DNA of 64,000 bases from Symsagittifera roscoffensis (Eukaryota > Xenacoelomorpha > Acoela > Convolutidae). The position numbers and the translations under genes were made by a program. Of the stretch, positions 9,361 to 20,318 are shown one piece after another. Location: positions 7,574,633-7,638,632 of the forward strand of contig NC_087069.1 of NCBI RefSeq assembly GCF_963678635.1, read 5' to 3'. The first letter of the stretch is position 1. Each line of letters opens with the position of its first letter. Under the pieces are notes generated by a model. That model was not told the DNA's origin. It did not search any database and was given only the letters and a program-made list of their open reading frames with translations.

Positions 9361-10623
9361 TAGCCGCCTAGGAGCGAGAGTCGACTCAAGAGACAGCTCA
9401 AGGAGCAGCCGGACCAAACAACTGAGATCCACACCGATGGAAGCCGAGGAGGCAGAGTCATCCACGCCCCAAAGTTCGGTGGTATCCTCAGTGGTGTTGG
9501 TGGATAACAAGAGAATGGAGAGACCGGCAGAGACCAGCAGGGCGCGATATCTAGAGAGGATAAAAGAACTGCATCTGGAATATCTGGAATGCAGGCAGAT
9601 CTGACAGGAACCCCGCTGAAATCGATAATGGGACCGATCAATTATAGGCCACACAAGCTGTTGGGGAGTCCAGGGCTCATAGTGGAACCCCCTAAACACC
9701 GAACAAGTATAGCCAGAATCAGGGTGGCAACTCCTGCGCAGTTGAGAGTGGTGGACAAGCTGCTTGAACCGAAAGACATGGGGCTGCCAGATGCCGCGTA
9801 CGAGGGCTCAAAACTAGTAGATAACCCATGGTATGAAAAATCCTAAGGAAACTCACAGTTGGTCAAGACATTGGCAGTATATGATCGATCGAATCCAGGA
9901 ACCGCGAGGGTAATCGTCGTGGCGGGTTCAGATTTCGAGGGGACGTCCCCGAAGCTGTTTTGGCCGGAAACCTTAGTGTATTTGCTGCTCGGGGCGGAGT
10001 TGAATCAGATGCTGCCCTAGTGGTGGCGATTAAGTCAGAGATGCCTTGTGAGCCAGAGCTGGTGCTATTTGAAGGAATGAAAGACCACCTACATGCGGCG
10101 GGATTTTTGAGCACCTGAAAGGTGGCGCAGCAACGCCCAAGAAGATCTGGGAAGCTATCCAGACATTGTTTGCTGCGATGAATGAGGTGCAGGAAAATGT
10201 GAATTCTCGATTCGGACCCAAGACGAAATTGGTGTTCACAACGTCCCCGGGATACGCAGGCATGCCGCCAGCTTTGCAGATCGTATACGCTATCTTGATC
10301 TTGATAGCGGAAGGGAGCAAGTGGCAGGTATTGATGGCAGCCCCAAGTCGCGGGCTGGAGCCGACAAACTTGAGACTTCTTACGAACTGAGAGGGTTCTA
10401 CGAATTGACAGACATTCTCATTGTGTTGGACGAGGTCCTCTTACTCGAGATTTCGAATCTCGCTCGACACTTGAAGCCTAATCAGGAGATAAGAGATAAT
10501 CACCCGATAATAAGCCACCTGACAGCCAGCCTATGGTTCCGAGGTTTGAACTTGGCGATGACGAGCTCCACCAGCAAAGCGAGGGGACCGAGCAATGAAA
10601 GAAAGAACGTGGCTGCGGCCTAA
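9361..10623 (+). pseudogene. Degenerate coding sequence, second alpha/beta-like domain, unassigned
   Basis: Coding-like peptides follow in changing frames: a charged linker (MEAEEAESSTPQSSVVSS, 9437-9490) and RYLERIKELHLEYLE; then frame 1 from 9589 with SIARIRVATPAQLRVVDKLL, a TAA at 9844, and more of the same frame (ARVIVVAGSDFEG) to 10020; frame 0 (PCEPELVLFEGMKDHLHAAG); frame 2 (KLVFTTSPGYAGMPPALQ) to 10390; frame 1 (ELTDILIVLDEVLLLEI and HPIISHLTASLWFRGLNLAM) to 10623. The beta-strand/turn pattern VLFEGMKDH followed by LVFTTSPG is reminiscent of SGNH or Rossmann-like folds, but I cannot name a family. Frames change at least five times, so no intact protein is encoded. Confidence 0.55.
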
Positions 10624-11790
10624 AAACAATTGGAATCGATGGGATACCGTCTGACGCAGGAGAAAGCCACGGCTAAGAGAACTCCACGAACAAGACGCGG
10701 GAGAATGCTCCTCCACTCATCAAGCAGGTATGGGAGTTTCTTGAGGGGCAGCTGGAAGTGGCAGAGAGCAAGGAGATGACGTTGGGGAGATTCGTCACAG
10801 CGGCAAACGGAGTCACCATTGGAGGGCTCTGGAGGGGGCAGGCGAAGGACGAGCTGAGAACGAGGAAGAATCACGAGATCTTGAGATTCTTGAGTCCCTG
10901 TTGGGAAAAGAGGTACATGGCTAAGGTGTTCTATGCGAAGGACACCATATTTGAGGCGTTCCTGGAAGAGCTGTTGAACATGCCCATAAACCTCTTGCTG
11001 GCCCTGTACTTGGTTTATCCCAGGTATCTGTTCAACATGGGTCCGGCGTACATGTTCAGTAGGGGTGTGGAGACACTTCGAATTGATGGCTCCAGACGCT
11101 AGTACTCTAAACTCATGGAGAACTGGTGACGTTTCATCGGTTGATGAAGTATGGGGAACCCCTGTCGATGGGGAAGACTCACCCAAGTGCAAAGACCTAC
11201 TCGTACAAATGCACCGCCGGACAAAAGACGTTGCTTGTTGAGTATCTTTTGATGCAGAATCGATACCTGACTGGCAAAGAAAGGAACCCTAAGACGAGAG
11301 AAGAATTGAAAAAGGCCAATGGTGGCATTCCTCTGTTGACTGACCTGTGTTTTGCCTTGAGATCTGACCCGTTGGGAGTGATCAGGGGGCTTGGAGAAGT
11401 CGTAACATGCATCTATGGGCCGGCGGTGACATATGCCTTTCCTGATACGCTCGTGGCAGCATACCTTAACTCAGTGGTGCATGTGAGTCTTATAAGTGTG
11501 CTAGACGGGACAACGCTGAACTGGTGCAGACAGGAGAAGCTGAGGGCATGGATGAGCGACACGGTGCTCTTCGGGAAAATCAAGAATCCCGAGTTAGTAG
11601 TGTTCAGTTTCCGGGGCAATTGCAGTGCAGAATGGGGGGCAAACGTGAAGGTCCCCTTGAAGCTTACCTCAAGTTCTGTTTAGCAGCAGACAAGCAAGAG
11701 ATCTTGAGAATCCCGAAGTTTAGAGCTGGTATAGAGAGAGCTGGAAGTGTTACTAGAGAGAGAAATTCTGCCCAAAACTCTCCCTGAGTT
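10624..11790 (+). pseudogene. Degenerate coding sequence, best preserved part of the GC-rich island
   Basis: Two long open stretches remain: 10758-11102 (about 114 codons, with LLNMPINLLLALYLVYPRYL) and 11126-11683 (185 codons, with SYKCTAGQKTLLVEYLLMQN, TREELKKANGGIPLLTDLC and AAYLNSVVHVSLISVLDG). A one-frame jump and an in-frame stop separate them near 11100. The hydrophobic-helical content and lack of catalytic signatures look structural, capsid- or scaffold-like, which is only an impression. I do not recognise the family. Confidence 0.5.
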
Positions 11791-12900
11791 CCCGATGGTC
11801 AGGAGAATGACCTTGGGGGATGAATAGCCTGCTAGTTTTCCCATCCCTGTACGCAAGAGCCGCGGTGGAGAAGCAGCAGAAGGAGTTCAGCGACTGTTGA
11901 GATCCCTTGTTTATCCAATACTCAGCAGCGGTTTATTTTCACACGTGTGATATCAAGATAAACTCGTGGACGACGCAAGCGAAGAAAATGAAAGGTTGAA
12001 TGCCTCCGAAGTTCGAGGTTCGGGATATTTTGAGGACGCTTGATCAAGCGGACCTGGAGAAGATGCAACCGGTTTGGGACGATGGAAGAATGATCGTGGA
12101 GGAGGGACACATCGCTCTAAAGGACGAGATGAGGTTCGCCACGAGGTGCCCGACGGACTGGAACACTTGGAGATGAAACAAGAAGAGAAGGAGCTGGATG
12201 CAGCAGGCCCCTTATACGTAGCCCTCAGCGAATATAAGAAGCTGGACGCGGCAACACCTCACCCTTATCAATAGGCACCCCTGGAGACAGAAGCAACCCC
12301 GTTGAAGATAGGTTCAAGGACGAGCTTGAGAAAGGGCGGGCTGAGTCAGAGGAAGGAGAAAGTATGGATGAGACTCTCAGTGAAGCGGGAGAAGAAATGG
12401 AGGTGGGAAATACACCAGACCGGGTCCAGCTGAAAGGGAGTTTACTACGCACGAATTGTTGCAAGACTTGAAAGGAGAGGATTGGGCAAACACGGCCACG
12501 CCGCCCCTCGGATCCCCTGGGAAAGATTTGGAATTAGCCCTGACCAGCGAAACCGCCAATATGGGGATGATAATCTTGAGTGCCAAAGAAAGTAAGAAGA
12601 ATACTTTCGAGGGCAACAAATGGATGTTCCTGAATACTCTGGGTGAGAAGGCGTGGCGAGAATAACCAGAGAGCGGAAAGTGAGAATAAGCTGGAGAACT
12701 TCAAAGAAGAGTTATGTAACACGGTGGTGAAGTTCGGGAAACCAGTATTGATGGGCACCGGACTGGAGGAAAAGGCAGGAATGGAGTTGTTGAGCAAGAT
12801 GATCAAACTGAGGGAAATGAAGCCGAAGACCAAAGTTGACGAATGTAAAGACAGCTCTACTTTGAAACAAAAAATTGATGGTAAAATGATTAAGGTGTAG
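11791..12900 (+). pseudogene. Degenerate, highly charged coding-like region
   Basis: Short open pieces (for example 12074-12274, 12456-12665, 12643-12900) encode Glu/Lys-rich peptides such as EMKQEEKELDAA and KLENFKEELCNTVVKFGKP. Purine-rich plus-strand codons match the rest of the island. Stops and frame changes are frequent. No domain was recognised. Confidence 0.4.
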
Positions 12901-14116
12901 AGGGAGGATAAGGTTAAGATTAGTAATAAGGTTGAGGATATTAATATCCTTAAGGCTCAAGAAGGTGTAGGGCAAGAATTGGAAGGGCCGGACCGGGACA
13001 AAGAGGTCGAATCAGTGATGATAGTGGCGACGCCCCCAAGTAAAGGTGTAACGTCTCGAAAGTGAAAGAGGGAGGCAGAAGAGTTGAGTAGTCCCTGGGC
13101 GGAAGCGGTCTCTGAAAAGAATCTGAGGGAGACGGCTCCCATGATTCTAGCGCGGTGGAAGACATGGGCAGCTCCGAACCAAGGAGGTTGACCGAAGGGA
13201 TGAAAGAGATGGAGGTCTCGACGAGTTTGGCAACGGGAGAAGACTCCAGACCTCAGAAGGCGAACGCAAAAAGGGGTTCGACGAGTGAACAAACGTGGGA
13301 AAAGGACATTGGTAAAGAATGGATCTCGAGTGAAAACCAGGCTACTGGGTAACAAGTGGCCAGCAATCCTCTCGAGAAAAATGCGACGAGGAATGCCGCT
13401 CGACCTTGGTGGGTGGCTCTGGAGACAATGAAGGAACTGGAGGACTGCGTGAAGAAACTCGATCGTGGAGTGTCCCGCAAGCGTCGCAATTGGGCTACCC
13501 AACAAAAAACCGAGATCAACAAGTTACAATTGGGAAGCCAGCTGAAACGAACTTGGCAGAACTTGCTGCGGGATTACTTCGAAGATGCGATGAGAACACC
13601 CTCGTCCGCGCTGCCATTGATGGCAAATCCCTTCGTCAGAACAGCGGGACAGCTGATGTTCGCATGGAGCTTGATGGGAAAAGAGCTGAAGATGTTGACC
13701 TCACACGACAAGTTGAAACTTGGCAGCAAGAATCTAGAGTTTTATCAAATGCTGGTGTAACACATTGCCAGGGATAATTCCAGTTTGAGTCTGGCAAGGA
13801 GGAAAGATGCTACGTGTTTCATGAGGTGTATAATGTCCGTGATGACGCGTGTCAGCAGAAAGCGATGGGAAGTAAGACTATGGAAAGGAGAATCTCTACG
13901 GTCATCCTGAACGTATACCAGTGTACTAGAACCGAGAAGGAGGACGGCTCCAGACGGTCTCTAGAGAATCATGGGAAACTTGACGAAATACGAAGGTTCT
14001 ACTACAAGAAATTTGAAGAGGGACATGACGTGCACCGTAAGTTAGCCTCGGCTGAAGATTACTCGAAAGCCAACAAACGGGGAGAATATCAATATGTATC
14101 TGGATTAGTGGGGTAG
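12901..14116 (+). pseudogene. Degenerate coding-like region, charged and helical
   Basis: Overlapping open stretches at 13155-13352, 13356-13760 or 13406-13777, and 13814-14116 encode charged peptides (for example TMKELEDCVKKLDRG and LDEIRRFYYKKFEEGHDVHR). Which frame was ancestral between 13400 and 13770 is unclear because two frames are open at once. No domain was recognised. Confidence 0.4.
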
Positions 14117-15505
14117 CGTACAACCCTTTCTTGGATTCAGAGGCCGGGAACGCTCACAGGAATCACGAAGTGACGGAGCAGTTAAAGTTTTGAAAAGAGA
14201 AGATAACCGAGATTGATCCAGTGGAAAGAGAAAAACCGGGCCTAGGTCTGACATTTGAGAAGATGCCAAAGATGATTAGCGTAACCGCGCCCGAACAAGA
14301 GAACAGATTTGAAAATGGGGAATGGAACCGGCATGCTGATTACAAATTTAGGAGCGGTTTGGAGGTTACCGAGGCCTTCCTGGTGCCCACATCCCCACAC
14401 AAGCTTGATTGAGGAGGTCACGGAGCGAGTGAGGCTGACACCGACGAAAGATGAAGACTTGGGAACTATGAATCTAATACAAAAACTGATCCCGCCTCAG
14501 AGTAAGGAGTCGGGCGAGGCAATGAGCAAGCTAGGATCAGTGAAGAAGTTGGAACCCGGTAGTTGTCTTGACGTGGCGTATGGAGGTGGAGGGCACACTT
14601 GTGATGGACGATCGTGTGTCAGAATACAGTCTTTTCAGAGAGAAGATCTAGTCGCTTGGTTTGGCGACATCTCAGAAAGGGAGAAAAGTGAAGTGCAGAT
14701 AGTGACTTAGTGTTACACGAACACTACTGTGAATATATCAACGGCGTTGGGGCTCTTCTCGAGGATGTGCAGTTTACAGTCACTGGAGATGCTGGAGCCT
14801 GAGCACCACTTGGTGACGGCATTGAGCGTGGAGTCATGACCTGGGGCATTGCAAATAACCCAGAAGCACATCAGAGGGTAGAAGGTTGGTTTTGGGGCTG
14901 AAATGAGATTTCCCGTGAGCGAAGCCTATAGTCTGCCAGTAAATGCGAAGTCCTTGGTGGGATCAGTCATGGCCAACCTATGTGGAAGCCACTATCCACT
15001 ACACATGGTGGAGGTATCCAGCCAGAGGATACTAATTGACAAAGCCTTCTCGAAACCCAAGTGCGTACGACTGGCTCGAATGTCGCACAACTCACATAGA
15101 CTGTTGAGGAAGATCCTGGGGACTGTACCAAGGGAACAAAGAGATGACTTGAGTGAAATCTGGGGAGAAGAGCTTTTGGGTTTAGAAGGCGAAAACACGA
15201 GTGTTTTTGAGCGACAAAACAGAATCGGGAAGCCGATGAACAGTGCCCCAGCCCTGGAGAAAAATGATTTGAGACATGAGAATTTGGAACCTCTGCTGGT
15301 AGCTTCGGGAGAACGCAAACTCCGGAGCATCGATATCAAGCATGGGGAATGCCCATGCCATTGTCTGGCACATCTCTACTTAATATGGGACGTGGAAGAA
15401 ATTCGGTCGATCGGATTAACCGATCATCGGCAGAAGGTGACGCTCCTGGAAGTGAGTACAATGTTGGCGTTGCGATGCATTGAAGAAAAACGTGACAAAA
15501 TATAG
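14117..15505 (+). pseudogene. Degenerate coding-like region with a 200-codon open stretch
   Basis: The longest open part is 14903-15505 (200 codons, with FPVSEAYSLPVNAKSLVGSV and HGECPCHCLAHLYLIWDVEE). Upstream, 14309-14710 has GGGGHTCDGRSC, a small Gly/Cys/His motif that does not match a standard knuckle spacing. An in-frame stop and shifts separate the parts. Function unknown. Confidence 0.45.
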
Positions 15506-16116
15506 GGAGTCGAAGAAACCGACAGTGGAATCGATACACGCTATTGATTATAGCAGGAGACTTGCATTGTTTGAGACTGCGTGCAAGGTATTCGCCATAC
15601 CGATGGAGGTCAGGCACGTATGGAGCCGCATAAGATTCTTCCCATGGTTGCGAGCGACATTGACATCTTGGTTATATACAGTGACAAAGGATCATATGAA
15701 GAAGCATCAGAAAGAATATCGACAGCTCCTGGCAGAGACAGGGCCGGAAACCTTCAAGAGTCAAGAGACCTTTGCTGACCCACCGAAATGCGATCACGAC
15801 GGGTTGGACGAGAAATGTTAAATTGTCTAGAGATAACACCAAGGCTTGCGAATCAGTTTTGGAAGAGGACTTAGCGGAGAACGTGAGCCTGAGTCTTTAC
15901 AAATTCTTTTGCTTGAACAGGGAATCTGAAGTGAAGAGATTGCCAAATCAGGCAAAGAGGTTGCAAGAGCAGAAGGAGTGGATGCGATGCTACGAACAGT
16001 TAAAAGCTTGGGAAGAGATCGTGATCAGCTCCGACGATGAGGAAGCGCTGCTAAGGCAGATTACGGTGTCAAACGCATCAGGTCCTAGCACCTCAAAGAC
16101 GAGGAGCACAAAGTGA
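15506..16116 (+). pseudogene. 3' end of the GC-rich coding island
   Basis: Peptides continue as YSRRLALFETACKVFAIPME and RHVWSRIRFFPWLRATLTSW (15480-15821), then after a frame change as 15772-16116. The last stretch ends in an acidic and Ser/Thr-rich tail (EEIVISSDDEEALLRQ, then SGPSTSKTRSTK) and a stop at 16114-16116. After this stop the composition drops back to AT-rich, so this is the probable end of the original gene. Confidence 0.45.
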
Positions 16117-17865
16117 GGGAAGCTTGAGTCTTGAAAAGGAAAAGAAAGGAGCTTGAGTGTAAACTCGGATGAAATCTGAGGTCACGGAAAAGAAATTTTA
16201 AAGAGAATATTGTTATTAATAAGCTATATCTATTAAGTAAATCAAAATGCTGCATGACAATTTTCTGATTGAATAAGACAAAAGAAATTTTAATCATTAG
16301 TTTGCAAAGCGGAAAATTAGGGTGCAGGTGTACGCAGGTTTTGATAGCTGTTTAGCGATAGAGTGACAATTTTGCAATAGTGTGACAATGTTGTGATTTT
16401 GGGGTGTAGATAAAGTTAAATCTGCTGCAAACATCTGTAAATGACCACTGGCACTGTATCTTGAGCAACAATCAACATTCTGGGGATTCACTGGCAGACA
16501 GCGACACGCGATGAGGACATCGATCTTCAGTCCGGGAGTATGTGCCAGTCGGTCATATTTGGAAGTTTGATCTTGAGCAATACGAACGACATGATTTTGG
16601 GGTGAAATGGAATTTTTCAAAAATTCAAATTGAGCATGCCATGCTCAATTTTCTCGCGACAACTGAAAATCTACAACTAAAATGGCGGAAAAAAGGTCAA
16701 AAAAGCAGCAGGAAATTGCTAATCGCAATTTCCAGATATAATACCATACTGGACTAGAGCTGTCTTATCCTGAAATAGAAGGCAGAACTATTGTGAACAA
16801 AGAAAATACAATTAGAAGTGGACCAGAGTTAACCTTTGGTAGAAAAGTGGACAGCCGAAGTCTCACAGGGGGCTATCCCCAGGACTCCACTCTCAAGTTA
16901 AAATTCAATTCCCAAGCTGGAACTTATCAAATTCAAACTCCTTGAGTTAAACTTAATTCCTTCAATGCTATAAATGCTGATCAATTTATTTACTCCAATT
17001 CTCGAGTGTGCTGGAATGTGAGTACCCAATCTAGTTCTCCTTAATGTGTTTTACACTTGTTATGTTGAGGTAGGGAGAGTTTTAGGTTGATTCATTTAAA
17101 ATGGATCAAAAATCCGCTTTCTAAAAAAAAGTAACTGTACTGACTGTTCCGACCCTGTTTTTAACGGCGTTCGCGTATTTTGGTTATTTTGAGACCTAAG
17201 TATGGGGACGTTCTTATTTTCTAGACTGGGGGTATTATGGTAGTGGCTTTTAAGCTGTAACGAGGGTTTTAGTCTCATGTCGCAAGTGAACCGAATTGAC
17301 TCCGACCGTTCGAGGTAGAAAAACACAAGAGATAGTGTCCCTGACTCTTCAGCCAATGGTTATAGTGCCTATTTTTTTCAGCCTCATATGTGACTTAAGT
17401 AGGCGAATGTTACAAAAAAACGCCTCAACCACCAGGGCGGAAGAGTAATTCGGAACGCGGAAGCCTTTCGCATTCCCGTGAATAGTTTTTTAATCTAGTT
17501 AAGACCGAAAACTAACGAAACAGGAAGGGTGGGATTATTCGCGGTCCCGTCATTTCCTGAATGGTACGTGACCAAAAAAAAATTAAAAATATACAGGAAT
17601 CCAAACAAAAAAAAGCATAGTGTCAAAAAAAAACAAATAAAAAACCGAAAAAACCAAAAACAGTAAAAAAGAATAAAATCAGTAGAAATCATCCCCCCAG
17701 ACGAGATGTGTTCCAACCCTCCCCTTGGTTTTTGTTAAATATATTGTTGTTACAGGTATTTATATCAGTCAGGATCTTTATGATCATATTCGTGACCCGT
17801 TTGTGGTGCTTGTACTGTAGGGTTATTTGATAATTTAAGCAACGAAATGCTAATTTGCGCTCAAT
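16117..17865. other. AT-rich non-coding stretch
   Basis: No supported gene. It has A-rich runs around 17570-17670. Open frames here start at non-ATG codons or are A/T-run artefacts. Confidence 0.5.
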
Positions 17866-19180
17866 CCGGAAGGGTCTCGGGATTAGAGAAGAAGACTGAT
17901 CCGGCAAGCAGTGCAAGGAGCGACAAAAACGAGCTCAAGGACAACAACAATCGACTGTTGGGTATCGTTAACAAGTTTTCTATAACTTTGGTACAAAAAA
18001 CAAGATATTAATCTGTGGGGGGCTCGACAGTGACTGCACTGTAGTAACCCTTCACCGAACCGCGAATATCCCAGTTAAGCACCATAATTCGGGTTTTGAA
18101 CAAACCCGGAGGGGTATAATATTAAAAGTTTTACTATTTTTGTAGTCTATATTAATATACCTATACCGTTTTTCAGTGAAAAACACCGTAAATAGACCGT
18201 TTTTTTTTGGTCAAAATAGCGATTTTGATCCCCCCACAAATTGCAGTTTTTGAGATATCGATAATTTTTGCGATAGACAAAAGCATTAAATTAGTGAGTT
18301 ACATCGTAACTGTACTAGTATAAAAGATAGAACGGGTTGAGTTTAGTTCAGAAGTGGTTGGAACTAATTGGGTATCAAAAACCGAATTTTCTTGATTTTT
18401 GAAAAAAAGAAACGATACAAAATAAGAAAATTTTTTGAAATTTTTGAGTTAGAACAGTAAAAATTTTTGTTCGGACAATGTTAGCTAGTGAATCGATAGG
18501 TTTCAAAATCCGTTTGCCGATAACCTTCCGGTTTGCTATGAGATCGAACTTAACGTGTTTGATTTAGTGGGTTCATCAATCCGGAAGGGTCCAAATAGCA
18601 TTGTTTTTGGCAAATTTTTTTCATTGGAGTGTTTAAGATCGAGTTTTTTGCCTTGAACTAGAAGAGTATAGGCCTTTTTAGCTCGGATCAAAAATTTTCA
18701 GGTCAAAAAGATAAGAATTGCGGAACCTATAAGAGAGAAAATTTTTTGACTTTGGAAAAAAGACTTTTTGGTTAATAACTTTGGAAAAACTGGACAGATC
18801 CAGTTGATTTTAATGCCATTAGATCAAAAATTTGGTGAGCTTACTCATAGTGTTCTCAATTTTTCGAAAAAAAGTGTAAAATTTTTTAAAGATCGTTTTT
18901 AACAAAGACACTAATTCGTGAAGTTAGACCCTTCACGTTTTGAAAAAAAAAATTTTGTTTGGAAAGCCCTTATACCCCGACCAAAGTGTAGTCACGGTTA
19001 AATAAGGCAATTGTGCGCTGTTCTAGACAAAAAAAGAGAGGGCTAAAGAAATCAGAAAACCATAATCGAATCGAAATTAGGCTATTAATAAGACCTTTCA
19101 CGGTTAAAGTGAATTGTCGAATCAGAGGCTTGGCTTCAATCCGGAAGGATCTTGGGACAGAAAATACACCCTTCCTAGTT
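17866..19180. repeat. AT-rich DNA with dispersed CAATCCGGARGGGTC motif
   Basis: Single copies of the GC-rich motif CAATCCGGAAGGGTC or close variants are at about 17868, 18571 and 19138, and a related CCCGGAGGGGT is at about 18105. The rest is AT-rich and without a gene. The same motif is the core of the tandem array that follows. Confidence 0.6.
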
Positions 19181-19245
19181 AGCTCCTATAGCATTGGAGA
19201 ACGTATCAGAAAGGGTTCGGGTGAAAATTTAAAGTCCCGGAATAG

Positions 19246-19525
19246 CTGTTTTTGCCAATCCGGAGGGGTCCTGTTTTTGCCAATCCTGAGGGGTCCCAAT
19301 TTCGCCAATCCGGAGGGGTCCTGTTTTTGCCCATCCGGAAGGGCCCTGTTTTCGTCAATCCGAAGGGGTCCCATTTTGCCAATCCGGAGGGGTTCTGTTT
19401 TTGCCAATCCGGAGGGGTCCTGTTTTTGCCAATCAGAAGGGGTCCCATTTTGCCAATCCGGAGGGGTCCCAGTTTTGCCAATCCGGAGGGGTCCTGTTTT
19501 TGCCAAACCGGAGGGGTACTGTTTG
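19246..19525. repeat. Tandem array of about 11 units of 24-25 bp, core CCAATCCGGAGGGGTC
   Basis: Units of the type CTGTTTTTGC followed by CAATCCGGAGGGGTC repeat from 19246 to about 19525, with CCATTTTGC and CCAATTTCGC variants of the first half. The array is open in several frames on both strands (repeating peptides such as NPEGSCFCQSGGV); these look like by-products of the repeat and I do not call a gene. Confidence 0.92.
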
Positions 19526-20318
19526 GTCAAAACTTAAGTGGACATAAGAGAGTAAATAGTAAAAGGTAATAGGTTATTAGGAGACAGGCTAGACTAAAAC
19601 AAAACAGGTCTAAACTCAGATATTCGCGACACTAAGTCTAAATTGAACAAAAGTTTGTAACTGATTTGTGTGAATTGAAATCCAAATCGTTTTTGAGAAA
19701 AGTGATTGCCCTGAGGATTTTAGTAGGTCTAGCTCGGGCAATCTGAAGGCAGATAGGTAACACAGGACTCGGTGGGTACAATAGACGCCAACTTGACAAA
19801 ATAACGGTCTTCAAGTTTTGTCTGTTTGGTGCAGCACCGAACAAGGAAAGCTCTTTCTTTAGAAACAAATTCGACTATTACATTGCGACTGACTAAAGTT
19901 AAGAACACATACGTTTTTCATTGAAAATATTCTTATTTTTCTTCATTTTTGGTTTTAAATCAAAATATCTGTTCTTAATTGGGTAGTGAGTACACTATTT
20001 TTTAAAAAAAATTGATATCATCGGATTGTTCTAGTTTCATATCTTACAACTAATAATCGGTTAATGTGAATAAATTGTATACACGATGTACTGTGATAAC
20101 ATACAAGGATTCGTGGTCACTATTTAAGAGAAACTTTTGGAATTTATTGTGTTGTGTTAATATTATCAGTAGTCAGACAACAAGGACACTAGCAATCGAA
20201 TTGAATGTATAGTCAGTAAGAAGTGATAAATTGAAAATGAGTCTAGACAATAAAGAGGCTTAGCTCCAAACTAAGTGATAGTTCTAGGAAGTTCATACCA
20301 CAGAAATAAAGAAAAGCA
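19526..20318. other. AT-rich non-coding stretch before the Gag-like block
   Basis: No supported gene or repeat. If the block at 20319 belongs to a retroelement its 5' untranslated region or LTR should lie here, but I found no second copy to prove it. Confidence 0.45.

Noticed and set aside
8560-9699. Minus-strand ORF of 262 aa across the SGNH-like region
   Set aside because: The plus strand carries the GDSL and GTND blocks in order. The minus frame is long only because the region is GC-rich.
18030-18115. Possible 5S rRNA-like sequence (AGTTAAGCACC)
   Set aside because: Only a short piece resembles 5S rRNA. The flanks, length and internal promoter do not match.
19013-19569. Repeat-peptide ORFs with NPEGSCFCQSGG-type units on both strands
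   Set aside because: The unit length is 24-25 bp, so the frame is not kept throughout. The array is explained by DNA amplification.
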